NCBI GenBank assembly: GCA_008032935.1
Contig: CP032039.1
Location: 682,001 to 746,000 of the forward strand
DNA from: Helicobacter pylori
GTDB taxonomy: Bacteria > Campylobacterota > Campylobacteria > Campylobacterales > Helicobacteraceae
DNA: 64,000 bases
Direction of reading: 5' to 3'
A program made the position numbers and the translations under genes. The notes beneath the pieces are model-generated. The model saw only the letters and a program-made list of their open reading frames with translations, was not told the origin of the DNA and did no database searches. Below, in pieces: positions 41,119 through 50,511 of this stretch. Each line of letters starts with the position of its first letter. Position 1 is the first letter of the stretch.

Positions 41119-42822
41119 ATGAGACGGAGTTTTTTAAAGACGATTGGCTTGGGCGTGATAGCGCTCTCTTTGGGTTTGTTAAGCCCTTTGAGCGCAGCGA
41201 GTTACCCGCCCATTAAAAACACTAAAGTAGGGTTAGCCCTTTCTAGCCACCCGCTAGCCACTGAAATCGGGCAAAAGGTTTTAGAAGAGGGAGGTAATGC
41301 GATTGATGCGGCGGTAGCGATAGGTTTTGCTCTAGCGGTTGTCCATCCTGCAGCAGGCAATATTGGTGGTGGGGGTTTTGCGGTTATCCATTTGGCTAAT
41401 GGTGAAAATGTTGCCTTAGATTTTAGAGAAAAAGCCCCCTTAAAAGCCACTAAAGACATGTTTTTAGACAAGCAAGGCAATGTAGTCCCTAAACTCAGTG
41501 AAGATGGCTATTTGGCGGCTGGGGTTCCTGGAACGGTGGCGGGCATGGAAGCGATGTTGAAAAAATACGGCACCAAAAAACTATCGCAACTCATTGATCC
41601 TGCCATTAAATTGGCTGAAAATGGTTATGCGATTTCACAAAGACAAGCAGAAACCTTAAAGGAAGCGAGGGAGCGGTTTTTAAAATACAGTTCTAGCAAA
41701 AAGTATTTTTTTAAAAAAGGGCATCTTGATTATCAAGAAGGGGATTTGTTTGTCCAAAAAGATTTAGCCAAGACTTTGAATCAAATCAAAACACTAGGCG
41801 CTAAAGGCTTTTATCAAGGGCAAGTCGCTGAGCTTATTGAGAAAGACATGAAAAAGAATGGAGGGATTATCACTAAAGAAGATTTAGCCAGTTACAATGT
41901 GAAATGGCGCAAACCGGTAGTGGGGAGTTATCGTGGGTATAAGATCATTTCTATGTCGCCACCAAGTTCAGGAGGCACGCATTTGATCCAGATTTTAAAT
42001 GTCATGGAAAATGCGGATTTAAGCACCCTTGGGTATGGGGCTTCTAAGAATATCCATATCGCTGCAGAAGCGATGCGCCAAGCTTATGCGGACCGATCGG
42101 TTTATATGGGAGACGCTGATTTTGTTTCGGTGCCGGTGGATAAATTGATTAATAAAGCGTATGCCAAAAAGATTTTTGACACTATCCAGCCAGATACGGT
42201 TACGCCAAGCTCTCAAATCAAACCAGGAATGGGGCAGTTGCATGAGGGGAGCAACACCACGCATTATTCTGTAGCGGACAGGTGGGGGAATGCAGTCAGC
42301 GTTACTTACACCATTAACGCCTCTTATGGAAGCGCTGCTAGTATTGATGGGGCAGGATTTTTATTGAACAATGAAATGGATGATTTTTCCATAAAGCCTG
42401 GGAATCCTAATCTCTATGGTTTAGTGGGGGGCGATGCGAATGCGATTGAAGCCAATAAGCGCCCTTTAAGCTCCATGTCGCCTACGATCGTGTTGAAAAA
42501 CAATAAGGTTTTTTTGGTGGTGGGAAGCCCTGGAGGGTCTAGGATTATCACGACGGTGTTGCAAGTGATTTCTAATGTCATTGATTATAATATGAATATT
42601 TCTGAAGCGGTCTCAGCCCCTAGATTCCACATGCAATGGCTCCCTGATGAATTAAGGATTGAAAAGTTTGGCATGCCCGCTGATGTGAAAGATAACCTCA
42701 CTAAAATGGGCTATCAAATCGTTACCAAGCCGGTCATGGGCGATGTGAATGCGATCCAAGTTTTGCCTAAAACTAAAGGGAGCGTTTTCTATGGGGCAAC
42801 GGATCCAAGGAAAGAATTTTAA
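41119..42822 (+). CDS. ggt: Gamma-glutamyltranspeptidase
   Basis: Periplasmic/secreted enzyme that hydrolyses glutamine and glutathione; a virulence factor that blocks T-cell proliferation and aids colonisation. 567 residues, the known length. Signal peptide (MRRSFLKTIGLGVIALSLG...LSAAS), large subunit with GLALSSHPLA and GGNAIDAAVAIGFALAVVHP, then the autocleavage site SNT|THYS; the catalytic Thr380 codon is ACC at 42256. Small subunit has NNEMDDFS and the oxyanion pair in PLSSMSPTIV and GSPGGSRI. Start ATG 41119 with AAAGGA; an in-frame codon five residues earlier has none. Confidence 0.98.
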   Translation: MRRSFLKTIGLGVIALSLGLLSPLSAASYPPIKNTKVGLALSSHPLATEIGQKVLEEGGNAIDAAVAIGFALAVVHPAAGNIGGGGFAVIHLANGENVALDFREKAPLKATKDMFLDKQGNVVPKLSEDGYLAAGVPGTVAGMEAMLKKYGTKKLSQLIDPAIKLAENGYAISQRQAETLKEARERFLKYSSSKKYFFKKGHLDYQEGDLFVQKDLAKTLNQIKTLGAKGFYQGQVAELIEKDMKKNGGIITKEDLASYNVKWRKPVVGSYRGYKIISMSPPSSGGTHLIQILNVMENADLSTLGYGASKNIHIAAEAMRQAYADRSVYMGDADFVSVPVDKLINKAYAKKIFDTIQPDTVTPSSQIKPGMGQLHEGSNTTHYSVADRWGNAVSVTYTINASYGSAASIDGAGFLLNNEMDDFSIKPGNPNLYGLVGGDANAIEANKRPLSSMSPTIVLKNNKVFLVVGSPGGSRIITTVLQVISNVIDYNMNISEAVSAPRFHMQWLPDELRIEKFGMPADVKDNLTKMGYQIVTKPVMGDVNAIQVLPKTKGSVFYGATDPRKEF

Positions 42823-42934
42823 TTCTTTTTCATATAAAGGTTTTTAATCCTATTTAGCCTTATTTTTTGGGATGGAGGGGGGACTTTTTAGCGAGAAAAT
42901 CTTAAATTTAGTTTTAAAATTCATAAAAATAGTG

Positions 42935-42940
42935 TAAAAT
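42935..42940 (+). promoter_or_regulatory. Possible -10 box for the Hcp gene
   Basis: TAAAAT in AGTGTAAAATTTCTC, about 150 bases before the start, in the 269-bp gap after ggt. A weak match; the gap shows nothing else. Confidence 0.3.
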
Positions 42941-43091
42941 TTCTCGTTACAAGAGACGATACTAGATCTAAATGGTGTATGCAGAATGGAGTTTGAGAAT
43001 GTTTGCTGGTTTTAGAACGCATGCAGTTTCTTTTTTAAGATTGGTAGCCATTGACATTATGTTTGATCTTATTAAAACAAGAGGAGTAACA

Positions 43092-43862
43092 ATGGGATAC
43101 GCAAGCAAATTAGCCTTGAAGATTTGTTTGGCAAGTTTATATTTATTTAGCACTCTTGGTGCAGAACATCTTGAACAAAAAAGGAATTATATTTATAAGG
43201 GGGAGGAGGCCTATAATAATAAGGAATACGAGCGAGCGGCTTCTTTTTATAAGAGCGCTATTAAAAATGGCGAGCCGCTTGCTTATATTCTTTTAGGGAT
43301 CATGTATGAAAATGGTAGGGGTGTGCCTAAAAATTACAAAAAAGCGGCTGAATATTTTCAAAAAGCGGTTGATAACGATATACCTAGAGGGTATAACAAT
43401 TTAGGCGTGATGTATAAAGAGGGTAGGGGCGTGCCTAAAGATGAAAAGAAAGCCGTGGAGTATTTTAGAATAGCTACAGAGAAAGGCTATACTAACGCCT
43501 ATATAAACTTAGGCATCATGTATATGGAGGGTAGGGGAGTTCCAAGCAACTATGCGAAAGCGACAGAGTGCTTTAGAAAAGCGATGCATAAGGGTAATGT
43601 AGAAGCTTATATCCTTTTAGGGGATATTTATTATAGTGGGAATGATCAATTGGGTATTGAGCCAGACAAAGATAAGGCTATTGTCTATTATAAAATGGCG
43701 GCTGATATGAGCTCTTCTAGGGCTTATGAAGGGTTATCAGAGTCTTATCGGTATGGGTTAGGCGTGGAAAAAGATAAGCAAAAAGCTGAAGAATACATGC
43801 AAAAAGCATGCGATTTTGACATTGATAAAAATTGTAAGAAAAAGAACACTTCAAGCCGATAA
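43092..43862 (+). CDS. Sel1-repeat (Hcp family) secreted protein
   Basis: Cysteine-rich/Sel1-like repeat protein, HP1117-like, 256 residues. Signal peptide (LALKICLASLYLFSTLGAE), then six or so 36-residue SLR units: AYILLGIMYENGRGVPKNYKKAAEYFQKA, GYNNLGVMYKEGRGVPKDEKKAVEYF, AYINLGIMYMEGRGVPSNYAKATECF and so on, ending KACDFDIDKNCKKK. Unlike HcpA-C, few of the repeats have the paired cysteines, so most units would lack disulphides. Hcp proteins are secreted and antigenic. Start ATG 43092 follows AGGAG by six bases; upstream in-frame codons to 42972 would hide the signal peptide. Confidence 0.88.
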   Translation: MGYASKLALKICLASLYLFSTLGAEHLEQKRNYIYKGEEAYNNKEYERAASFYKSAIKNGEPLAYILLGIMYENGRGVPKNYKKAAEYFQKAVDNDIPRGYNNLGVMYKEGRGVPKDEKKAVEYFRIATEKGYTNAYINLGIMYMEGRGVPSNYAKATECFRKAMHKGNVEAYILLGDIYYSGNDQLGIEPDKDKAIVYYKMAADMSSSRAYEGLSESYRYGLGVEKDKQKAEEYMQKACDFDIDKNCKKKNTSSR

Positions 43863-44068
43863 CTCTCAAACTTGGACTTGATTCAAGGATTTTTTGTTTT
43901 ATGTTAGGTAGCGTGTTTTTTGAACAATTGATTTGAAGCGATTAGATTAAAGATGTTGCATTTTTCATGGCTAAGCGGCTTTATATTAAAAACTTTAGCC
44001 AAAAAATGTTGCTTGCTGTAACTTTGCTTTGTTTGTCTCGCCTAAATATTCTCTTAACAAACCCCTAA
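43863..44068 (+). other. Junction between Hcp gene and accessory insert
   Basis: About 205 bases without a gene. The coding character of the next frame begins abruptly after a TAA at 44066-44068. I see no flanking direct repeat or att-like duplication by eye. Confidence 0.4.
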
Positions 44069-47000
44069 ATTTACAAACTCCAAACAATAGCGAGCACCTT
44101 TCATAAGCTTTTTAAGAACGACGCTAAGATCGCCGAGAGTTTAAAGCCCGCTACAACGAAAAATTTAAGCCAAGGGTTAGCGACTACTTTAAGCGGAGCG
44201 TTAAAATACCAATGGACTAAATTTACGCTAGGGACTTTATACCGCAACGCGCCCGATCGCATTCTAGGCGTGAAGTTACCTAAAGCTTTAAACGAAGCCA
44301 CCGCAGGTGCAGCCTTAAAGTATCACCTAAAAAGAGCGCTTGAGAGAAGCCACTCTATAAGCGAGTTTAGCAAGCAGTTAGAACTAAGCGTGCAAAAATC
44401 ACACTTTAGCAACAACACGCTTAAAATCATTGAAGAGCTTAACAATGGCGTCAAGCAAGCGAGCGAAGAAATCAAAGAAGCAAGCAAAAAGAGCGCAGAA
44501 ATTAAACGAGATTTTAGCGATACGAAATTAAGTAATGATGAAATCAAAGAGCTATTAAATAACGCAGAAATCCCTACAAGCGGGAGAGATGCGATCACTT
44601 TTGGAACTAATAACCTAAACCCTGAAATGGTTGAATTTCTACACAAAAACAACAAGAAAATGATTATAGAAAAAGCCTCTAACAAAGAATTAGAACTTTT
44701 AAAAGATGCTAACTTTAAGCAAAACATAAGAGCGAGTTTAGATCATGATGCTATCGCTCACATACTCAAAAGGCATGGCGTTAATTCTGTTAATGTTAGA
44801 AATGGAGAAATCCCTGTTACGAACGAAGATATAGCGAATTATAGATATATCGTTAATAACGCTGATGCAATTCTTAGGACTTTAGACAAATACGATAAAG
44901 AAGCTATAACGGCGTTTAAACAAGTTAATGGCTATGCGGTAGTGGTAGAGCAAGCGATCAATAAGAAAAATGAATTAGCTTTAAAAACAATGTATAAGAA
45001 CAATGGGAGTTATAAAAATAATGAAGTTTATAAAGAATTTTCAAGCACCTCACTCGACGCTGATGCGAAGGTGCGCCATAGGTTGAGTTCCTATAGTGGT
45101 GCTGCAGAGAATAATACACCAAAACCGCTAACAGATCAAGAGGATTTATTAAAAACAAGCGAAAATTTAAACCAAACCACACAAGAAGTTAAAAATTTAA
45201 GCCCACTAGAGCAAGCCAACGCCGAAAAGCTTCTTAAGTTACAACACGCTATAACCCCACTCAAAGAGTTTGGCAAGAATTACCCCGAGTTTGCCCTAAA
45301 GCCTAAGGAAGCGTTAGAGAAACTCTTACAAGAGAAAAACGGGCAAGTCGCAGGCGCAGCTTATAGGGAGGATTTAGGAGGGATTGATTTAGTTTGGGGA
45401 ACGCCAAAGACTAAAGATAGCAACGGTTATGGATTAGTGCATATATTAGAGCGTAGAATATCTAACGAGATGAAGAAAGGCTTAAGTGAAGCAGAAGCTA
45501 AAGAATACGCCTTAAATATCGTTAAATCAATCCCTGAAGTGTTAGAGAAAGGCACTAAAGGCACGGATGATTTAGGGCGTGTGTTTGTAGATTATGGAAA
45601 TAAGAGAGTGGGTTTAAATAATGAGTGGAAAAAAGAAAAATTAGAAAATCATTGGGTGATAAGCAGTTATGAATTGTATGATACAGAGAAGCAAGCGTTA
45701 CGGTCTACTCCGCAAGCAATCACTAAAGAAAAGGCATTTAATTCTTTAAACTCCGTAGAACCTAATCCTACACCAAAACCGCTAACAGATCAAGAGGATT
45801 TATTAAAAACAAGCGAAAATTTAAACCAAACCACACAAGAAGTTAAAAATTTAAGCCCACTAGAGCAAGCCAACGCCGAAAAGTTAGCGAAATTAGAAAG
45901 CGAACAATTAGCGAGCGAACAAGAATTTTTAAAAGCTAAAGAGCAAGAAAACAAGCGTAAGGAAGCGTTAAAAAAGAAATTAGAACACGAGCGAGGCAAT
46001 GCAGGCAACATTGAAAGCCAGACTAAAATAGAAGTAGGAGAAGATATACCTACACAAACACAAGAGCAACTACCAAAAAGCCGAGTAAGGCTAAACGAAC
46101 GAGAGATTTACGATCTAGATTATGCGATCGTCAAAGCGAAAGACTTGAAGCCTAGTTTTACCACAGGCGGGACGCAAAAACGCACCGACATGAACGAAGA
46201 GCAGATTAAAAGCATCGCTGAAAATTTTGATCCTAAAAAGATATTTGGGAGCGGAGGGTTTGAGGATTTACCCATCATTCTGCATGATGGGCAAGTGATC
46301 GCAGGCAACCACCGCATCCAAGGCATGCTGAACTTCACGCCTAAAAGCCGTTACATTTACCACAAAGCGATCCAAGAATACTACAACATAGATTTACAAC
46401 CGGACGAGTTGTTAGTTAGAGTGCCACACAACCGACTAAATAATACCGAGATTAACAATTTAGCGGCTTCAAGCAATCAAGGAAGATTCAACAGCGAGAG
46501 CGATCATGCAATAGCGGTTTTAAGCCACTATGAAGCGAAATTGAAAGAATTAGACCAAAAATTAGACGCTGATAGCATCTATTCACTTAAAAACATCGTT
46601 GCGAAAAACCTTAATTTTGACAAGGCCACTCACCCTAATGTAGGAGATAGCAATTTAGCGCTTTTAATGTTTAACATGCCACGAACCAAGACGCAAGGGA
46701 TAGAATTACTCAACCGTTGGCAAAAAGAATTTTCAAACGATATTAAAAGCTATGAAAAAGTAAAAAAAATGTTTGTAGATAACGCCGGAAGCTTTCACAA
46801 TTTAATCCATGACATGAATTTTCCTAACGTGAGCCTTAACGCTTATTTAAGCGATATCATGGATCGCAGTTTTGCTAACTTAAAGAATTACCAAACTACA
46901 AGCGAGAGCTTAAAAGATTTGAGCGAAAAATTCTATAAAACGAGTTCTTTAGAGATGTTTGAAAAGAGCGAACAAGGATCGAGCGATATCAGCGAGATTT

Positions 47001-47833
47001 TAGGAGGTGCGATCGCCAGGTTTGCGAGGTTTGATGATCCTTCTAAGGCGTTATTTGAAGCTTTAAAGAGCGATAACATTAAAAAAGGCTTGAAAGAATT
47101 TAAGATCGCTGATGTTACAAAAGACATGTTTAACCCTGATAGTAAAGAGTTTAAGGACATTGATATTTACGATTTCACGCATTACCTTTTAATGGCCAAT
47201 AGAGAGCCAAATGAAAATAATCCCGTATTAAAACGCTTGATAGAAGCTATAAAGGATATGCAAAAAGAGAGCGAGAAAGGGATAAAAGAACAAAAGCTTG
47301 AAATACCTAGCGAATGGGGACACAATTATAGCGAGTTTAAGGGCGATGGATTAGGCGCGATTAACAAGCTATTAGAAACTAAAAAAGGTTTTGTAGCGGG
47401 AGCGTTTTATAAGGAAGGTTTAGGGGATATTGATTTGGTTTGGGGTAATAAAGATTACGGGTTAGAACACATTTTGAAACGCCGAGAGAAGCAAGCGCTT
47501 AACAATGGAATAAACGAAGCAGAAGCTAAAGAATACGCCATGAGCGTAGTTAAAACGATACCGGAAGTTATAGAGAAAGGTATCAAAGATAATGATTATG
47601 TAGGGCATGTGACTATAAGACATAATGGTATTGAAGTAGGTTTAAGTAGTCAAAAAGGAGATACTCCTTTAAAAAATCATTACATGATTACAAGTTTTGA
47701 AACAGATGAAAAGGTTTTAAGGGAGTTAGAGACCATTGGGACACTCTCTAACGATTACAGAGACGGCATCAACTATAGCGCCTCAAACCTTAATAAACCT
47801 AATCCTACCACAAAAAAATTAAATAAGGATTAA
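44069..47833 (+). CDS. Polyvalent multi-nuclease protein (three BECR-like domains, ParB-like domain), 5' truncated
   Basis: The frame is open from 44069, but its first usable start is GTG 44270 with no ribosome site, and clearly coding sequence precedes it, so it seems to have lost its 5' end. From the GTG it has 1187 residues. In order: N-terminal helices; a first nuclease-like domain (LDHDAIAHILKRHG, residue ~157; later FSSTSLDADAKVRHRL); a second (VAGAAYREDLGGIDLVWG, ~360; GLVHILERR; VISSYEL); coiled coil; a ParB/Srx-like domain (DLPIILHDGQVIAGNHRIQGM, ~665); a long helical region; and a third nuclease-like domain (VAGAFYKEGLGDIDLVWG, ~1042; GLEHILKRR; MITSFE). Domains two and three match the DUF3519/PBECR 'barnase-EndoU-colicin E5-RelE' endoribonucleases of mobile elements. 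Likely from an ICE or phage-like element. Host target unknown. Confidence 0.7.
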   Translation: MYKLQTIASTFHKLFKNDAKIAESLKPATTKNLSQGLATTLSGALKYQWTKFTLGTLYRNAPDRILGVKLPKALNEATAGAALKYHLKRALERSHSISEFSKQLELSVQKSHFSNNTLKIIEELNNGVKQASEEIKEASKKSAEIKRDFSDTKLSNDEIKELLNNAEIPTSGRDAITFGTNNLNPEMVEFLHKNNKKMIIEKASNKELELLKDANFKQNIRASLDHDAIAHILKRHGVNSVNVRNGEIPVTNEDIANYRYIVNNADAILRTLDKYDKEAITAFKQVNGYAVVVEQAINKKNELALKTMYKNNGSYKNNEVYKEFSSTSLDADAKVRHRLSSYSGAAENNTPKPLTDQEDLLKTSENLNQTTQEVKNLSPLEQANAEKLLKLQHAITPLKEFGKNYPEFALKPKEALEKLLQEKNGQVAGAAYREDLGGIDLVWGTPKTKDSNGYGLVHILERRISNEMKKGLSEAEAKEYALNIVKSIPEVLEKGTKGTDDLGRVFVDYGNKRVGLNNEWKKEKLENHWVISSYELYDTEKQALRSTPQAITKEKAFNSLNSVEPNPTPKPLTDQEDLLKTSENLNQTTQEVKNLSPLEQANAEKLAKLESEQLASEQEFLKAKEQENKRKEALKKKLEHERGNAGNIESQTKIEVGEDIPTQTQEQLPKSRVRLNEREIYDLDYAIVKAKDLKPSFTTGGTQKRTDMNEEQIKSIAENFDPKKIFGSGGFEDLPIILHDGQVIAGNHRIQGMLNFTPKSRYIYHKAIQEYYNIDLQPDELLVRVPHNRLNNTEINNLAASSNQGRFNSESDHAIAVLSHYEAKLKELDQKLDADSIYSLKNIVAKNLNFDKATHPNVGDSNLALLMFNMPRTKTQGIELLNRWQKEFSNDIKSYEKVKKMFVDNAGSFHNLIHDMNFPNVSLNAYLSDIMDRSFANLKNYQTTSESLKDLSEKFYKTSSLEMFEKSEQGSSDISEILGGAIARFARFDDPSKALFEALKSDNIKKGLKEFKIADVTKDMFNPDSKEFKDIDIYDFTHYLLMANREPNENNPVLKRLIEAIKDMQKESEKGIKEQKLEIPSEWGHNYSEFKGDGLGAINKLLETKKGFVAGAFYKEGLGDIDLVWGNKDYGLEHILKRREKQALNNGINEAEAKEYAMSVVKTIPEVIEKGIKDNDYVGHVTIRHNGIEVGLSSQKGDTPLKNHYMITSFETDEKVLRELETIGTLSNDYRDGINYSASNLNKPNPTTKKLNKD
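45115..45229 (+). repeat. 115-bp direct repeat, copy 1
   Basis: Identical to 45769-45883, 654 bases (218 codons) downstream in the same frame. It encodes KPLTDQEDLLKTSENLNQ and the following TTQEVKNLSPLEQANAEK. It lies just before the second nuclease domain. Confidence 0.97.
45769..45883 (+). repeat. 115-bp direct repeat, copy 2
   Basis: Perfect copy of 45115-45229, placed just after the second nuclease domain. The pair brackets that domain as a cassette. Confidence 0.97.
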
Positions 47834-47837
47834 ACAA

Positions 47838-48455
47838 ATGAATTACCCTAATTTGCCTAATAGCGCGTTAGAAATAACCGAACAGCCCGAAGTGAAAGAA
47901 ATCACTAACGAGCTATTAAAGCAATTACAAAACGCTTTAAAGAGTAACGCGCTTTTTACGGATCAAGTGGAATTAAGCCTTAAAGGGATTGTTAGGATTT
48001 TAGAAGTGCTTTTGAGTTTGGATTTTTTCAAAAATGCGAATGAAATTGATAGCAGTTTGAGAAATTCTATTGAATGGCTAAGTAACGCCGGTGAAAGCTT
48101 AAAAAACAAAATGAAAGAATACGAGGGCTTTTTTAGCGATTTTAATACGAGCATGCATGCTAACGAGCAAGAAGTAACGAGCATTTTAAACGCTAACACC
48201 GAAAACATTAAAAGCGAGATTAAAAAGCTAGAAAATCAATTGATAGAAACCATTACAAGGCTTTTAACGAGCTATCAAATCTTTTTAAATAACGCTAGAG
48301 AAAACGCTAATAATCAAATCACGGCTAACAAAACCGCAAGCCTTGAAGCCCTAAACCAAGCTAAAGAAAGCGCTACAACGCAAATAACCGCTAATCAAAC
48401 GCAAGCGATAAGTAACATTAACGAAGCCAAAAACCGATCATTATCAAAACATTGA
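47838..48455 (+). CDS. Coiled-coil protein linked to the polyvalent gene
   Basis: 205 residues, starting 4 bp after the previous stop with AAGGATTAAACA as ribosome site, so co-transcribed. No signal peptide or membrane span. The first half is helical; the second is a coiled coil rich in Asn, Ala, Thr and Gln with an imperfect 20-residue repeat (NNQITANKTASLEALNQAKE, then TTQITANQTQAISNINEAK). Similar repeats occur in tail-fibre-like proteins of mobile elements. It ends abruptly in NRSLSKH, perhaps truncated. Not recognised; partner, structural or antitoxin-like roles are all possible. Confidence 0.6.
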   Translation: MNYPNLPNSALEITEQPEVKEITNELLKQLQNALKSNALFTDQVELSLKGIVRILEVLLSLDFFKNANEIDSSLRNSIEWLSNAGESLKNKMKEYEGFFSDFNTSMHANEQEVTSILNANTENIKSEIKKLENQLIETITRLLTSYQIFLNNARENANNQITANKTASLEALNQAKESATTQITANQTQAISNINEAKNRSLSKH

Positions 48456-48492
48456 TTTTTTTGAGATTGAATAAAGCGTGTTAAAAAACCAC

Positions 48493-48498
48493 TATAAT
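48493..48498 (+). promoter_or_regulatory. Probable -10 box for uvrB
   Basis: TATAAT in CACTATAATACCCC, 27 bases before the chosen uvrB start, giving a very short leader of about 20 bases. Confidence 0.5.
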
Positions 48499-48524
48499 AC
48501 CCCTAAAAAATGCGAGTTTTAAAG

Positions 48525-50501
48525 ATGCCTTTATTTGATTTAAAAAGCCCTTACCCACCAGCAGGCGATCAGCCTCAAGCCATAGAAGCCTTAACGAAAA
48601 GCTTGAAAAATAACAACCATTATCAAACTTTAGTGGGGGTTACAGGGAGCGGTAAGACTTATACGATGGCCAATATCATCGCTAATATCAACAAACCCAC
48701 TCTGATCATGAGCCATAATAAGACCTTATGCGCGCAGCTCTATAGCGAGTTTAAGGCGTTTTTCCCGCATAATAGGGTGGAGTATTTTATCTCCCACTTT
48801 GACTACTACCAGCCTGAAAGCTATATCCCTAGGAGGGATTTATTCATTGAAAAAGACAGCTCTATTAACGATGATTTAGAGCGTTTGAGATTGAGCGCGG
48901 CCACCTCACTTTTAGGTTATGATGATGTGATCGTGATAGCGAGCGTTTCGGCTAATTATGGTTTGGGTAACCCTGAAGAATATTTAAAAGTCATGGAAAA
49001 AATCAAAGTGGGCGAGAAGCGCGTTTATAAGAGCTTTTTATTAAAGCTAGTAGAAATGGGTTATAGCCGTAATGAAGTGGTGTTTGATAGGGGGAGTTTT
49101 AGAGCGACCGGAGAATGCGTGGATATTTTCCCCGCTTATAATGACGCTGAATTTATTAGGATTGAATTTTTTGGCGATGAGATAGAAAGGATTGCTGTCT
49201 TTGACGCTTTAGAAAAAAATGAAATCAAGCGCTTGGATTCTGTCATGCTTTATGCAGCCAGTCAGTTTGCTGTAGGGAGTGAAAGGTTGAATTTAGCCAT
49301 TAAAAGCATTGAAGATGAACTCGCTTTAAGGTTGAAATTTTTTAAAGAGCAGGATAAAATGCTTGAATACAATCGCCTCAAACAACGCACCGAGCATGAT
49401 TTAGAAATGATTAGCGCGACCGGTGTGTGTAAGGGTATTGAAAATTACGCGCGCCATTTTACAGGCAAAGCCCCCAATGAAACACCTTTTTGTTTGTTTG
49501 ATTATTTAGGGATTTTTGAGCGGGAGTTTTTAGTCATTGTAGATGAAAGCCATGTGAGTTTGCCGCAATTTGGGGGGATGTATGCAGGGGATATGAGCAG
49601 GAAAAGCGTTTTAGTGGAATATGGTTTTAGATTGCCTAGCGCTTTAGACAACCGCCCTTTAAAATTTGATGAATTTATCCATAAAAATTGCCAGTTCCTT
49701 TTTGTGTCCGCTACGCCCAATAAGCTAGAATTAGAGCTTTCTCAAAAGAATGTCGCTGAGCAAATCATTCGCCCTACAGGGCTTTTAGACCCTAAATTTG
49801 AAGTGCGAGACAGCGATAAGCAAGTCCAGGATTTATTTGATGAAATCAAGTTAGTGGTGGCCAGAGATGAAAGGGTGCTCATCACCACGCTCACTAAAAA
49901 AATGGCAGAAGAATTGTGCAAATATTATGCTGAATGGGGCTTGAAGGTGCGTTACATGCATAGCGAAATTGATGCGATTGAAAGAAATCACATTATCCGC
50001 TCTTTAAGGCTTAAAGAATTTGATGTTTTAATAGGGATCAATCTTTTAAGAGAGGGGTTGGATTTGCCTGAAGTTTCTTTAGTAGCGATCATGGATGCGG
50101 ATAAAGAAGGGTTTTTAAGGAGCGAAACAAGTCTCATTCAAACCATGGGGCGAGCCGCTAGAAACGCTAATGGTAAGGTTTTATTATACGCTAAAAAGAT
50201 CACTCAAAGCATGCAAAAAGCCTTTGAGATCACTAGTTACAGGCGCACCAAACAAGAAGAGTTCAATAAAATCCATAATATCACCCCTAAAACCGTTACT
50301 CGCGCTTTAGAAGAGGAATTGAAATTAAGAGACGATGAGATTAGAATCGCTAAAGCCTTAAAAAAGGACAAAATGCCTAAAAGTGAAAGGGAAAAAATCA
50401 TTAAAGAATTGGATAAAAAAATGCGAGAATGCGCGAAAAATTTGGATTTTGAAGAAGCGATGCGTTTGAGAGACGAAATCGCTCAATTAAGAACGCTTTA
50501 A
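48525..50501 (+). CDS. uvrB: Excinuclease ABC subunit B
   Basis: DNA-damage verification helicase of nucleotide excision repair. 658 residues from ATG 48525: [20 protein letters not shown], Walker [16 protein letters not shown], the beta-hairpin [32 protein letters not shown] (Walker B), helicase motif [33 protein letters not shown] and QTMGRAARN, and the C-terminal UVR motif ([22 protein letters not shown]) that binds UvrC. The in-frame ATG at 48510 adds five residues and is nearly at the predicted transcript start. Confidence 0.97.
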   Translation: MPLFDLKSPYPPAGDQPQAIEALTKSLKNNNHYQTLVGVTGSGKTYTMANIIANINKPTLIMSHNKTLCAQLYSEFKAFFPHNRVEYFISHFDYYQPESYIPRRDLFIEKDSSINDDLERLRLSAATSLLGYDDVIVIASVSANYGLGNPEEYLKVMEKIKVGEKRVYKSFLLKLVEMGYSRNEVVFDRGSFRATGECVDIFPAYNDAEFIRIEFFGDEIERIAVFDALEKNEIKRLDSVMLYAASQFAVGSERLNLAIKSIEDELALRLKFFKEQDKMLEYNRLKQRTEHDLEMISATGVCKGIENYARHFTGKAPNETPFCLFDYLGIFEREFLVIVDESHVSLPQFGGMYAGDMSRKSVLVEYGFRLPSALDNRPLKFDEFIHKNCQFLFVSATPNKLELELSQKNVAEQIIRPTGLLDPKFEVRDSDKQVQDLFDEIKLVVARDERVLITTLTKKMAEELCKYYAEWGLKVRYMHSEIDAIERNHIIRSLRLKEFDVLIGINLLREGLDLPEVSLVAIMDADKEGFLRSETSLIQTMGRAARNANGKVLLYAKKITQSMQKAFEITSYRRTKQEEFNKIHNITPKTVTRALEEELKLRDDEIRIAKALKKDKMPKSEREKIIKELDKKMRECAKNLDFEEAMRLRDEIAQLRTL

Positions 50502-50511
50502 ACGCTATCGC

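Noticed and set aside
43863-48456. The accessory insert as a complete integrative element
   Set aside because: No integrase, transposase, flanking repeat or conjugation genes are present; only a fragment of such an element can be supported.
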